The position numbers were made by a program, and so were the translations under genes. The notes below the pieces were generated by a model. That model was given only the letters and a program-made list of their open reading frames with translations, made no database searches and was not told the origin of the DNA. Positions 26,002 to 35,192 of a stretch of 64,000 nt of DNA are shown piece by piece. The stretch comes from Lachnospiraceae bacterium (GTDB lineage Bacteria > Bacillota > Clostridia > Lachnospirales > Lachnospiraceae): contig JAFWTY010000040.1 in NCBI GenBank assembly GCA_017518735.1, positions 1-64,000 of the forward strand, in the 5' to 3' direction. How positions within the stretch are numbered: position 1 is the first letter of the stretch; each line of letters begins with the position of its first letter.

Positions 26002-28288
26002 CGGTAAATGTCACATCGTATTTGTATTCGTCAATTGCTTCCACGTTCTGAACCGAAACATTTCCGGCTTCATCCACAACTTCCTGCGGAACGTAAACCG
26101 TATAGCGAACAATGACGGTTCCTCCGGCAACACCGAAGATGTTGCTTAAGTTGATGTGTACCGGGAACTGATCGGTTGTAGTATTGAAAAGTTCCTTATC
26201 ATCCGGAGTCTTTAATACGACATTGGCCTGCCCGCCGGTGTATTTCGGAGGCTGGGATACGGAAATATCACAGTTGTAATACTTCTTCTCCTGACCTTTG
26301 CTGATCTTGATTTCCACTTCCGTTCCGGTCATAACCGTAGCACCGACCGTGATACTCTGCTCACATACCAGACCTTCCGCAACGGTATCGGAATAAACTT
26401 CCGTTACCTTTGCACAGATCAGGCCCATATTGGTTAGGGTACCTCTGGCATTGTCTTCCGTCATGTTCAAAAGACTCGGCATCTTCAGTTCGCCGGATTT
26501 GTCGGGGCCAAGACTGATTACGATGGTAACCGAACCGTCACGACTGATTAAGCTGTTTGCTTCCGGAGACTGGGAAATAACATTTCCTTTTACAATACCG
26601 GAGCTGTATTCCTTTTCTTTGATTACACGGAAACCTTCTGCTTCAAGTTTGGAAGTAGCTTCCGCTTCTGTCTGTCCCACTACGCTCGGTACGGCAACGC
26701 CGTCACCTTCCATGGAAACATAGATGGTAACCTTCGTACCCTTTGCCGCGGTCTGTCCGGCCGCGGGAGAAGTTGCAATTACATGGTTGCTCTCAACGGT
26801 TGCGGATTTTTCGTATACTTCCTCATGACCGAGGCCTTCTTTGGTAAGTACTTCGATTGCTTCCGTCAGGGTATAATTGACTACCGTCGGTACGGTTACT
26901 TCTTCTTCCTTGGTTTCTTTGTTTCCGAAGTTCAATTTATGTCCGCCGTTTCCGAAAATACCCATTGCAAGTCCTGCAAAATACAGAACAATACAACCGA
27001 TTACCACAGCGATTACAACGATGATAACCGTCTTTAATTTTTCAATCAGGCTGTCATCTTCATCTTCATCATCCAGAGTCGGTCTTGCCGCATTCTTTCT
27101 GGTCTTTTCTTTTGCTTCCTGGGAAAGCTGTTTGGAGCGTGCCGCATTTGCAGACTTCTGGCCGCTTGAAGGCTTTCTGTTGCCGGGCTGCGAACTGCGC
27201 TGCCCCTTGTCGGAAGATCCGCTTCTTTGCTGTCTTGAAGCATTTCCATTGCGGTTTGCACTACGGCTTCCGTCCTCCGCGGATTTCTTGCGCGGTGACA
27301 TTTTTTCCGTATCGGTTAAGGCAATTCCGCCGGCCTCTGCTGCGGAAATCACATCAGCGGAATAACCCGGTCCGGTGGAACGGCGCTTGATCATTTCACG
27401 CTCTTTTTCCGTAACGTCTCTGGTTGCGGATTTGGACTCGATGGAATCAATCTTTACAAAATCTTCGTCCGGACTGATCAAGGACTTCTTCAAATCCTCC
27501 ACCAGTTCGCTCATCTTCTGATATCTGCGGTCAGGACTCTTCTGACAGCACTTTAATACAATCTGCTCTACGCTGACCGGAATCTCCGGTACGTATTTTC
27601 TCGGTGACGGCATTTCGTTCTGAATCTGCATGATTGCAATGGCAACCGCGGTTTCTCCGTTGAACGGAACGCGTCCGGTAAGCATTTCAAAAAGGGTAAT
27701 ACCAAGGGAATAGACATCCGACTTTGCATCGGAGAATCCGCCTCTGGCCTGCTCGGGAGATGCATAATGCACACTGCCCATTACGTTGGATGTAATGGTA
27801 TTGCTGCTCGTAGCCTTGGCAATACCGAAATCGGTAACTTTTACCTTACCGTCTTTGCTGATCATGATGTTCTGCGGCTTGATGTCACGATGAACGATAC
27901 CATTGTTGTGAGCCGCTTCCAGACCCATGGAAATCTGAATGGCAATACTTACGGACTCCTTCACGGAGAGGCGCTGCTTCTTTTCAATGTAGCGCTTTAA
28001 GGTAATGCCTTCCACAAGTTCCATGACAATATAGTAGATGCCGTCTTCCTCACCTACGTCATAGACATTCACGATATTCTGGTGTTCCAGTCCTGCTGCC
28101 GCCAGTGCCTCCGTACGGAACTTGGATACGAATTCCTTGTTCTCGGAAAACTCTTTCTTCAGCACCTTTAATGCAACAAACCGATTCAGTTTTCTGTCTT
28201 TTGCTTTATAAACATCAGACATTCCGCCGGCACCGATGGACTCTAAAATCTCATATCGATCACCGATGACCATACCGATCTTAATCAT
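25988..28288 (-). CDS. prkC: PASTA-domain Ser/Thr protein kinase
   Basis: A membrane receptor kinase that senses muropeptides or lipid II and controls growth, dormancy and cell-wall functions. It has a kinase domain (about 10-270) with GAGGMSDVY, catalytic HRDIKPQN and TDFGIAK, then a basic, Ser/Arg-rich linker, one membrane helix (about 420-440), and three PASTA repeats starting near VPTVVNYTL, VPSVVGQTE and MPSLLNMTE, followed by a C-terminal beta-rich tail. ATG 28288 is used; the TTG three codons upstream has no better site. It follows its phosphatase gene prpC. Confidence 0.96.
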   Translation of the reverse strand: MIKIGMVIGDRYEILESIGAGGMSDVYKAKDRKLNRFVALKVLKKEFSENKEFVSKFRTEALAAAGLEHQNIVNVYDVGEEDGIYYIVMELVEGITLKRYIEKKQRLSVKESVSIAIQISMGLEAAHNNGIVHRDIKPQNIMISKDGKVKVTDFGIAKATSSNTITSNVMGSVHYASPEQARGGFSDAKSDVYSLGITLFEMLTGRVPFNGETAVAIAIMQIQNEMPSPRKYVPEIPVSVEQIVLKCCQKSPDRRYQKMSELVEDLKKSLISPDEDFVKIDSIESKSATRDVTEKEREMIKRRSTGPGYSADVISAAEAGGIALTDTEKMSPRKKSAEDGSRSANRNGNASRQQRSGSSDKGQRSSQPGNRKPSSGQKSANAARSKQLSQEAKEKTRKNAARPTLDDEDEDDSLIEKLKTVIIVVIAVVIGCIVLYFAGLAMGIFGNGGHKLNFGNKETKEEEVTVPTVVNYTLTEAIEVLTKEGLGHEEVYEKSATVESNHVIATSPAAGQTAAKGTKVTIYVSMEGDGVAVPSVVGQTEAEATSKLEAEGFRVIKEKEYSSGIVKGNVISQSPEANSLISRDGSVTIVISLGPDKSGELKMPSLLNMTEDNARGTLTNMGLICAKVTEVYSDTVAEGLVCEQSITVGATVMTGTEVEIKISKGQEKKYYNCDISVSQPPKYTGGQANVVLKTPDDKELFNTTTDQFPVHINLSNIFGVAGGTVIVRYTVYVPQEVVDEAGNVSVQNVEAIDEYKYDVTFTDAGN

Positions 28289-28347
28289 AAAACTCAAACT
28301 CCATTCTTAATCCAAACTACTGTATATCCCCAAAAACAATACCCGGT

Positions 28348-29079
28348 TTATTCTTCAAGCGGTCTCATAAGGAGTACCGCAATGTTGTCTTTTCCGCCGT
28401 TGTCATTCGCGGTCTTGATCAAAAGTTCCGCTTTGGCCTTCAGCTCTTCTTCGGACTTTGTAATCTGCAGGATATCCGCATCTTCGATCATGTTCGTAAG
28501 ACCGTCCGAGCACATCAGCACCATGTCGTCTTTCTTCATCGTAACCTCGAAGAAATCCACATTGACGGAATTCGACGCACCGATTGCTCTGGTGATGATA
28601 TTCTTATCCGGATGATTTCTTGCGCTCTCCCTGTCGATTCCGCCCATTCTGACCATTTCCTCCACAAGAGAATGATCACGGGTAACCTGTGTAATCGCAT
28701 CGTTGATGATGTACAGTCTGCTGTCGCCGACATTTGCAACATACAGTGTTCCGTCCACATAAGTGGATGCCACAACAGTTGTTCCCATGCCGTCCAGATT
28801 AGCATCCTCGAGGGATTTCTTTCGGATCAGCTTGTTGGCAAACTGAATGGCATCATCCAGGATTGCAACAGGTTCTTTCTTCTTTGACTTTGCGACTTCC
28901 TCCACGATGGTTTCCACCGTACACTTTGATGCATAGTCGCCGGCCTTGTGGCCTCCCATACCGTCCGCAACCACAAAAAGGTTTGGCAGATTGCCTAAAG
29001 GAACCACACAGGTGAAGACAAAATCCTGATTCAATTGTCGTTTTCTTCCGATATCAGTAACGGAAAATACTTCAACCAC
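28348..29079 (-). CDS. prpC: PP2C-type Ser/Thr phosphatase
   Basis: A metal-dependent phosphatase that reverses PrkC-type phosphorylation. Its motifs are SVTDIGRKRQLNQD, VVADGMGGHKAGDYAS, NVGDSRLY and CSDGLTNM, which supply the metal-binding aspartates. It uses a GTG start two bases after the rlmN stop region, with a GGAGGAAG site that lies inside the end of rlmN. It is the only PP2C gene in the window, while two Ser/Thr kinases are present, so it might also act on the second kinase. Confidence 0.96.
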   Translation of the reverse strand: MVEVFSVTDIGRKRQLNQDFVFTCVVPLGNLPNLFVVADGMGGHKAGDYASKCTVETIVEEVAKSKKKEPVAILDDAIQFANKLIRKKSLEDANLDGMGTTVVASTYVDGTLYVANVGDSRLYIINDAITQVTRDHSLVEEMVRMGGIDRESARNHPDKNIITRAIGASNSVNVDFFEVTMKKDDMVLMCSDGLTNMIEDADILQITKSEEELKAKAELLIKTANDNGGKDNIAVLLMRPLEE

Positions 29080-30108
29080 TTAAACTTCCTCCATGTGCCG
29101 TCTTCGAAGCTGCCCGCAGGCACCGTCGATGTCCCGGCCCATTTCCCTTCTTATAGTAACATTTATTCCGTTTTTTTCAAGTTTATTTTGAAAATTCAGA
29201 ACGTTTGTTCTATCTGTTGAACGATAGTCTCTCTCCTTAATCGGATTGACCGGAATGAGGTTAATATGGCAGTTCATCCCCTTCAGCAGGGAGGTCAATT
29301 CCGCCACTTCCTCCTCACGGTCATTGACACCCTTCACGAGTGCGTATTCAAAACTGATTCTCCGGCCCGTTTTGTCAAAATAAAACCGGCAGGCATCCAT
29401 TACTTCGGCAAGCGAATAGGAATTTGCAATCGGCATTAAAGCCTTCCTTTTTTCATCCGTCGGTGCATGCAGGGAAATTGCCAGTGTAATCTGCAGTTTT
29501 TCCTCCGCAAGTTTCCTGATTCCCGGTACGATACCGCAGGTGGAAACCGTGATGTTTCTCTGGGAGATGCAAAGCCCTCTCTCATCGCTGATTATCTTAA
29601 GGAACTTCAAAACATTGTCGTAATTGTCCATGGGTTCCCCGCTTCCCATCACAACAATATTGGAAACGCGTTCCCCCGTAATTTGGCTGATCCTGTAAAT
29701 CTGATCAAGCATCTCTCCGGGCAGGAGGTTTCTTTCAAGGCCGTCTAAGGTCGATGCACAGAACTTACAGCCCATACGACAGCCGACCTGGGAAGAGATA
29801 CAGACGGAATTGCCGTGATGGTATTTCATCCACACACTCTCGATAAAGTTTCCGTCCGATAATTCAAACAAAAACTTCCTCGTCCCGTCAATCTCGGACT
29901 CCTGCATTCTGGCCATGCGAAGTGAAGTAAACTCATATTTTTCCTTCAGCTTTTCGCGAAGCGCCTTGGAAAGATTTGTCATTTCATCGATGTCGGATAC
30001 GCATTTTTTATGCATCCAGTCATATACCTGCGAAACACGAAACTTCGGTTCCCCAAGTATGGCAAATTCTTCCTGCAGTTCTTCAAACGATAACGACTTT
30101 AAATCCAT
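29080..30108 (-). CDS. rlmN: dual-specificity rRNA/tRNA methyltransferase RlmN
   Basis: A radical SAM enzyme that methylates C2 of adenine 2503 in 23S rRNA and A37 in some tRNAs. It carries the cluster motif CKFC in GCRMGCKFCAS, GSGEPMDNYDNV, and the late catalytic Cys region GACGQL. Its 342 residues are typical. It begins one base after the rsmB stop. Confidence 0.97.
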   Translation of the reverse strand: MDLKSLSFEELQEEFAILGEPKFRVSQVYDWMHKKCVSDIDEMTNLSKALREKLKEKYEFTSLRMARMQESEIDGTRKFLFELSDGNFIESVWMKYHHGNSVCISSQVGCRMGCKFCASTLDGLERNLLPGEMLDQIYRISQITGERVSNIVVMGSGEPMDNYDNVLKFLKIISDERGLCISQRNITVSTCGIVPGIRKLAEEKLQITLAISLHAPTDEKRKALMPIANSYSLAEVMDACRFYFDKTGRRISFEYALVKGVNDREEEVAELTSLLKGMNCHINLIPVNPIKERDYRSTDRTNVLNFQNKLEKNGINVTIRREMGRDIDGACGQLRRRHMEEV

Positions 30109-30109
30109 T

Positions 30110-31465
30110 TTATTTCTTCGTAAACATTGCTATATAAAATCCGTCACTGTCATGTTCTCCGGGGAGCAACTGAATACTTCCTTTCGTGACAAGACTGTCT
30201 TCCAGTTCCTTCGGCAGATTCTCAAAAGGCAGTTCCTCAAGCGGCAGATTCTTTAACATCCACTCTGCCATTTCTTCGTTTTCCGCCTTGTTGATCGTAC
30301 ACGTACTGTATACCAAGATACCGCCCGGTTTTACATCTTTTACCACGGCTTTTACAATCTGCTTTTGAAGATCCAGAATGGACGTTACATCCTCTTCTTT
30401 TAAACGGAACTTCAAATCCGGCTTTCTGCCGATTACGCCGAGGCCCGAGCATGGAACATCCGCAAGGACGACATCCGCTTTCTCATAAAACTCTTTCTTT
30501 TCTTCGGTTGCGTTATGAATCTCGCAGGTGATGTTGCCAAGGCCCATGCGGACAGCGTTTTCCGTAATTCTGGAGATTTTTGCGGCGGAAACATCAAAGG
30601 CTTTCACACTGCCGTTGCTCATAAGACGATCCGCAACATACATCGTTTTTCCGCCGGGAGCAGCGCAGACATCGAAGACGAGGTCGCCTTCCTTAAGCGG
30701 AAGTAAATGTCCCACCAGCTGGGACGCATAATCCTGAACGGTAAACTTTCCTTCCTCAAAACCCGGAAGAATCGCCACTTCACCGGTATGCTGCAAACTG
30801 TATGCATCGGGAAGATAGCTGCATTTTCCGCTGACGGCTTTTCCCAGTTTTTCAATCACGGCATCCTTTTCTTCTCTGGGAAGGGAGGATTTTAAGTGGA
30901 TACGAAGCTCGGACTCTTTCAGCGAATACTGCAAAAATCTCTCCGTCCGCTCTGCTCCGTACTGCGAAACGAATAATTCCGCCATCCATTCGGGAACGGA
31001 ATACATGACGGTTAAATACTTCACCGGATCGTCTTCCTTTACCGGATAGGCAATGGCCTCTTTCTCGCGCACTACGCTTCGAAGCACGCCGTTAATGAAA
31101 CCTGTGAGGGACGAAAAGCCCTTCTTTTTTGCCAGCTCCACGCTCAAATTGCAGGCCTTCGTATCAAATACGTTATCCATGTATAGAATCTGATAAATAC
31201 CGGTTTCCAGAATAATACGGACTACCGGTTTGATTTTCGAAATCGGAGTTTTGGAATACAGCCCGATGATGTAGTCCATTTCGTTCTTTCGCTCCAAAAC
31301 ACCCATGACAAGTTTCTTTAAGAAGGCTTTTCTTGCACTCTCCCAGTCATCGTTCTTATCCAGAACGCCTTTAATGAGCACATGGGAATGCTCCTCCCCT
31401 TTTTCGATTTCGCGGAGGATGGTAAGTGCATATTCCCTTGTCTGTAAGTCTTCCTTCTTGCCCAT
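30110..31465 (-). CDS. rsmB: 16S rRNA m5C967 methyltransferase RsmB
   Basis: It methylates C967 of 16S rRNA using S-adenosylmethionine. An NusB-like helical domain occupies the first 150 residues. The methyltransferase domain has VCAAPGGKT, the catalytic motif DVPCSGLGVIGRKPD and YSTCTINKAENE. It lies between rlmN and fmt in a tightly packed translation and modification operon. Confidence 0.96.
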   Translation of the reverse strand: MGKKEDLQTREYALTILREIEKGEEHSHVLIKGVLDKNDDWESARKAFLKKLVMGVLERKNEMDYIIGLYSKTPISKIKPVVRIILETGIYQILYMDNVFDTKACNLSVELAKKKGFSSLTGFINGVLRSVVREKEAIAYPVKEDDPVKYLTVMYSVPEWMAELFVSQYGAERTERFLQYSLKESELRIHLKSSLPREEKDAVIEKLGKAVSGKCSYLPDAYSLQHTGEVAILPGFEEGKFTVQDYASQLVGHLLPLKEGDLVFDVCAAPGGKTMYVADRLMSNGSVKAFDVSAAKISRITENAVRMGLGNITCEIHNATEEKKEFYEKADVVLADVPCSGLGVIGRKPDLKFRLKEEDVTSILDLQKQIVKAVVKDVKPGGILVYSTCTINKAENEEMAEWMLKNLPLEELPFENLPKELEDSLVTKGSIQLLPGEHDSDGFYIAMFTKK

Positions 31466-31472
31466 TTACGAT

Positions 31473-32408
31473 TTATTCCGTTTTAAATTTCTCGCCGACA
31501 CTGAATTTGTTTCCAAGCAGGTAATCATGTACGGTCATTTCCTTCTTGCCCTGTGGTTTTACGGTCAGAATTTTCACACTGCCCTTTCCGCACTGTACGG
31601 TCACGGAGTCTTTGGTAACTTCCGTGATTTCACCGGGATTTCCGATGCTGTCGCGTTCCGCAATTGCAACCTTGATAACCTTTAACAGCTTTCCCTGATA
31701 GAACGAATAAGCTCCGGGCCAGGAATACAGTCCTCTTACCGTGCGCTCAATTTCTTCCGCACTCCTGGTAAAATCCAGATTGCCCATCTCTTTTTTCAGC
31801 ATTTTTGCGTAAAAAAGCGGACCTTCCGGCTGTGGTGTTGCGGTTAAGCTTCCTTCTTCGAGTTTCTGAAGGGCTTCCACAATCAATTCTCCGCCAAGAT
31901 CCATCAGTTTATCATGCAGGGAGTCTCCGGTCTCATCTTCGGAAAGGGTTATCTTTCCGGAAAGAAGCATATCTCCGGTATCCAAACCCTCGTCCATCTG
32001 CATAATCGTAACGCCGGCTTCCTTTTCGCCGTTTAAGATCACCCACTGAATCGGCGCCGCGCCACGGTACATCGGAAGCAAGGATGCATGGATATTGATG
32101 CAACCATACTTCGGCATATTCAAAACATCCGCCGTCAGAATCTGTCCAAAAGCAGCCACCACAAAAACATCCGCCGGAACGGTTTTTAAATAATCGATCG
32201 ATTCCTCGGTTCTGATTTTGTCCGGCTGGAATGTCGGAATGCCGTATTCCTCCGCGCAAAGTTTCACGGCAGATTTTGCCATTTCCTTTCCGCGTCCCTT
32301 GGGTTTATCCGGCTGTGTCACGACAAGCGTAATTTCGTGACCGGCTTTGATCAATGCTTTTAATGCACCCACGGCAAAATCCGGGGTTCCCATAAATACA
32401 ATCTTCAA
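31473..32408 (-). CDS. fmt: methionyl-tRNA formyltransferase, TTG start
   Basis: It formylates initiator Met-tRNA with 10-formyl-tetrahydrofolate. The catalytic motif is NIHASLLPMYRGAAPI, followed by the folate site and a C-terminal OB-like tRNA-binding domain. The start is TTG at 32408 behind a GGGAG site, with MKIVFMGTPDFAV giving the standard N-terminus. Its partner def is directly upstream, as usual. Confidence 0.97.
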   Translation of the reverse strand: MKIVFMGTPDFAVGALKALIKAGHEITLVVTQPDKPKGRGKEMAKSAVKLCAEEYGIPTFQPDKIRTEESIDYLKTVPADVFVVAAFGQILTADVLNMPKYGCINIHASLLPMYRGAAPIQWVILNGEKEAGVTIMQMDEGLDTGDMLLSGKITLSEDETGDSLHDKLMDLGGELIVEALQKLEEGSLTATPQPEGPLFYAKMLKKEMGNLDFTRSAEEIERTVRGLYSWPGAYSFYQGKLLKVIKVAIAERDSIGNPGEITEVTKDSVTVQCGKGSVKILTVKPQGKKEMTVHDYLLGNKFSVGEKFKTE

Positions 32409-32426
32409 TGCTTTTCTCCCGAAGAA

Positions 32427-32918
32427 TTACTCTTCTTCCTGCATTTTTTCAATTTCTTCGTTGGTATATAACTTACCTTCCTGGACTTTGTCCACGTATA
32501 CAACTCCGTCAAGGTGGTCGATTTCATGCTGAAGTGCTCTGGCCATCAGTTCTTCGCCTTCGATTTCAAACTTGTTCATATCACGGTCATAAGCTTCCAC
32601 AACTACATGATTGGCGCGGGTTACCACACCGGTCTTACCGGGTACGGATAAGCAGCCTTCATAGCCTGTCTGTTCGCCGTCTGCAGACTTAATGACCGGA
32701 TTGATTAAGCAAACCGGATCTTCACCGGTAACATCAATTACCACGATGCGCTTTCTGATTCCGACCTGGGGTGCTGCCAGTCCGACACCGTTTGCGTCAT
32801 ACATGGTATCGAACATATCATCAATTAACTCTTCCAGTCTCGGTGTCATTTCGGTAACTTCTTTTGCGGTGGAACGAAGTACGTCTTCTCCAAGCGTTCT
32901 GATTTTTCTGATTGCCAT
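32427..32918 (-). CDS. def: peptide deformylase
   Basis: It removes the N-formyl group from nascent proteins. All three metal-site motifs are present: GVGLAAPQVG, EGCLSVPG and HEIDHLDG. It has 163 residues with a perfect GGAGG site, and sits between priA and fmt. Confidence 0.98.
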   Translation of the reverse strand: MAIRKIRTLGEDVLRSTAKEVTEMTPRLEELIDDMFDTMYDANGVGLAAPQVGIRKRIVVIDVTGEDPVCLINPVIKSADGEQTGYEGCLSVPGKTGVVTRANHVVVEAYDRDMNKFEIEGEELMARALQHEIDHLDGVVYVDKVQEGKLYTNEEIEKMQEEE

Positions 32919-32930
32919 TTTTGTTTCCTC

Positions 32931-35162
32931 CTAAAATGTATTAACCGGATCAAAATCAAACTGTATCTGCTCCTTGTCTATACTGATTTGACCGATTCTG
33001 TTTTCCATATAGTCTTTTACCGCAATGAGCGGCTGTAATGTACTACACTTGTAATATATGACCTGACGGTAAACATCTTTTATTTTTCCCAAAGATGCTT
33101 TTCCGGGACCAATCTGTTTTATGGTTTCGAATTCGGGAATACGCTCTTTCACTTCTTTGGCGAACCCGAGCGAAAGCCTTGAAAGCCTCTCCCAGTCCGG
33201 CCCGAAAAACTGAACACTTAACATATGTCCCACGGGCGGGTATTCCATGAATTCGCGGAACTGGATTTCCTCCTCATAGAAGCCTTCGTAATCCTGATCT
33301 GCCGCAAATGTAATCGCATAATGTTCCGGCTGGTAGGTCTGAATGACGGTTTCACCGGGCAGATCCCCTCTGCCGCTTCGTCCTGCTGCCTGGGTAAGAA
33401 GCTGGAAGGTTCTTTCCGCAGCACGGTAATCGTTGTGACTTAAGGAAGTATCCGCAAGCAGAATTCCCATCAAAGTTACACCTTTGAAATCATGTCCTTT
33501 GACGATCATCTGGGTACCGAGCAGGATATCCGCTTCGCCCTGGGCAAACTTGGAAAGAATGGCTTCATAATCTTCGGCCTTCTTTGTGGTATCCGCGTCC
33601 ATACGAAGAACCACCGCCTGAGGAAATCTCTTGTGAATCTCCTCTTCAATCTGCTCCGTACCGGCGCGAAAGCCCGCAATCTTTGCAGAACCGCACTTCG
33701 GGCAGTTTTTGACCGATTCGGTCGTATATCCGCAGTAGTGACACATCAGGATTCCGCCACGGTGTGCCGACAGAGAAATATCGCAGTGCGGACACTTGAT
33801 TACTTCTCCGCAATCCCTGCAAAGTACACTTCCGGAATATCCTCTGCGGTTGATAAACAACATGGTCTGCTCGCCCTTTTCAAGACGGTCTTCCATGAGA
33901 GTCTGGAGCTTCTTTGAAAACATCGTGCGGTTTCCGTTCTGTAATTCTTCCTTCATATCCACGATGTGGACATCAGGCAAGGAACCGCCGGTTAATCTTT
34001 TACTTAAGCGAAATGCCTTGATTTCACCTTTTTTGATTCGGTAAAAACTCTCCAGCGAAGGAGTTGCGGAACCCATAACCACGGGAGCATTTGCAATCTC
34101 TCCCAGTTTGAATGCCACTTCCCTTGCATGGAATTTCGGCATGGTTTCGCTCTTATAGGAGCTTTCATGCTCCTCATCAATAATAATCATGCCAAGATTC
34201 TGAAACGGTGCAAAAAGCGCCGAACGGGGGCCGATCATGATAGAGACCTTTCCCTCTTTGGCTTTTTTGAACTGCTCGTATTTTTCGCCGTCGGTCAGTT
34301 TGGAATGCATGACGGCAACTTTATTTCCGAATCTCCTGTAAAAACGAAGAAGATTCTGATAAGTCAATGCAATTTCCGGAATCAAAAGAATAGCTTCTTT
34401 TCCGTCCTTTAAACATTCCTCGATCAAATGCATGTAGACTTCGGTCTTGCCGCTACCGGTAATGCCGTAGATATAATACTGTCCGGCTTTTCCTTCTCTT
34501 CTCTCGGCCGTAACTGTATTAATAATCTCTTCCTGTTCCTCACTCAATGCAGGAATCTTCTCTTTCTCCTCACGGAATGAGAAAGGAAGTTCGTTCTCCG
34601 TAACTTCCACGGAGAGAAAGCCTTCTTTTTCGAGTGATTTTACGGTCGGCGAGGAAACATTGAGTTTTCCGGTTACCAGGCTGTAAGAAAGCCTGTCACT
34701 GCTTAAAAGCTCCCGTAACAGCCTAACCTTTGCACGCTGCTTTTTCCGGTCGGCTTCCACAATTCCCTGTTCTAAGGTAAGTACCGGCACTTTGGAGATG
34801 ATCATTTTCTCCTCGCGCTTTTTGATCTCCTTTTTTACCGGGAGAACGCACTTTAAGGCGGAAATCATCGTGGAACCGTACTGCTCCTTGATAAAAGCCG
34901 CAAGCGCAATCAAATTTTCTTCCGCATTGACGCTCTTTTCGGCCAGACCGGTAATTTCCTTGATCTGTTCTGCCCTGATGTCTTTCGGCGGATCGGAATG
35001 CTTTCCTACCACATATCCGAAACGCTCCTTATTTCCCATACCGAACGGAATCGCAACTTTAGAACCCGTCTGTATCACACTCTCGAGTTTGTCCGGAATG
35101 CGATAACTGAACGGTTTGTCCAGATTCTTATGGGAAATGTCCACAATCACATCAGCGTACAT
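32931..35162 (-). CDS. priA: primosomal replication restart helicase PriA
   Basis: A 3'-5' DNA helicase that reloads the replisome at stalled forks. It has an N-terminal DNA-binding domain, Walker A in GITGSGKTEVYM, a DEEH box (IIDEEHESSYK), and a cysteine-rich zinc-binding region (CRDCGEVIKCPHC and CHYC ... CPKCG) near residues 440-480. Its 743 residues are normal. It follows recJ by 30 bases. Confidence 0.97.
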   Translation of the reverse strand: MYADVIVDISHKNLDKPFSYRIPDKLESVIQTGSKVAIPFGMGNKERFGYVVGKHSDPPKDIRAEQIKEITGLAEKSVNAEENLIALAAFIKEQYGSTMISALKCVLPVKKEIKKREEKMIISKVPVLTLEQGIVEADRKKQRAKVRLLRELLSSDRLSYSLVTGKLNVSSPTVKSLEKEGFLSVEVTENELPFSFREEKEKIPALSEEQEEIINTVTAERREGKAGQYYIYGITGSGKTEVYMHLIEECLKDGKEAILLIPEIALTYQNLLRFYRRFGNKVAVMHSKLTDGEKYEQFKKAKEGKVSIMIGPRSALFAPFQNLGMIIIDEEHESSYKSETMPKFHAREVAFKLGEIANAPVVMGSATPSLESFYRIKKGEIKAFRLSKRLTGGSLPDVHIVDMKEELQNGNRTMFSKKLQTLMEDRLEKGEQTMLFINRRGYSGSVLCRDCGEVIKCPHCDISLSAHRGGILMCHYCGYTTESVKNCPKCGSAKIAGFRAGTEQIEEEIHKRFPQAVVLRMDADTTKKAEDYEAILSKFAQGEADILLGTQMIVKGHDFKGVTLMGILLADTSLSHNDYRAAERTFQLLTQAAGRSGRGDLPGETVIQTYQPEHYAITFAADQDYEGFYEEEIQFREFMEYPPVGHMLSVQFFGPDWERLSRLSLGFAKEVKERIPEFETIKQIGPGKASLGKIKDVYRQVIYYKCSTLQPLIAVKDYMENRIGQISIDKEQIQFDFDPVNTF

Positions 35163-35192
35163 ATTTCAGTCCTGTATTCGTCTTCCGGCCGG

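Noticed and set aside
29198-29211. A second LexA-like palindrome, AGAACGTTTGTTCT
   Set aside because: It lies inside the rlmN coding sequence, far from any promoter on either strand, so it is probably chance.
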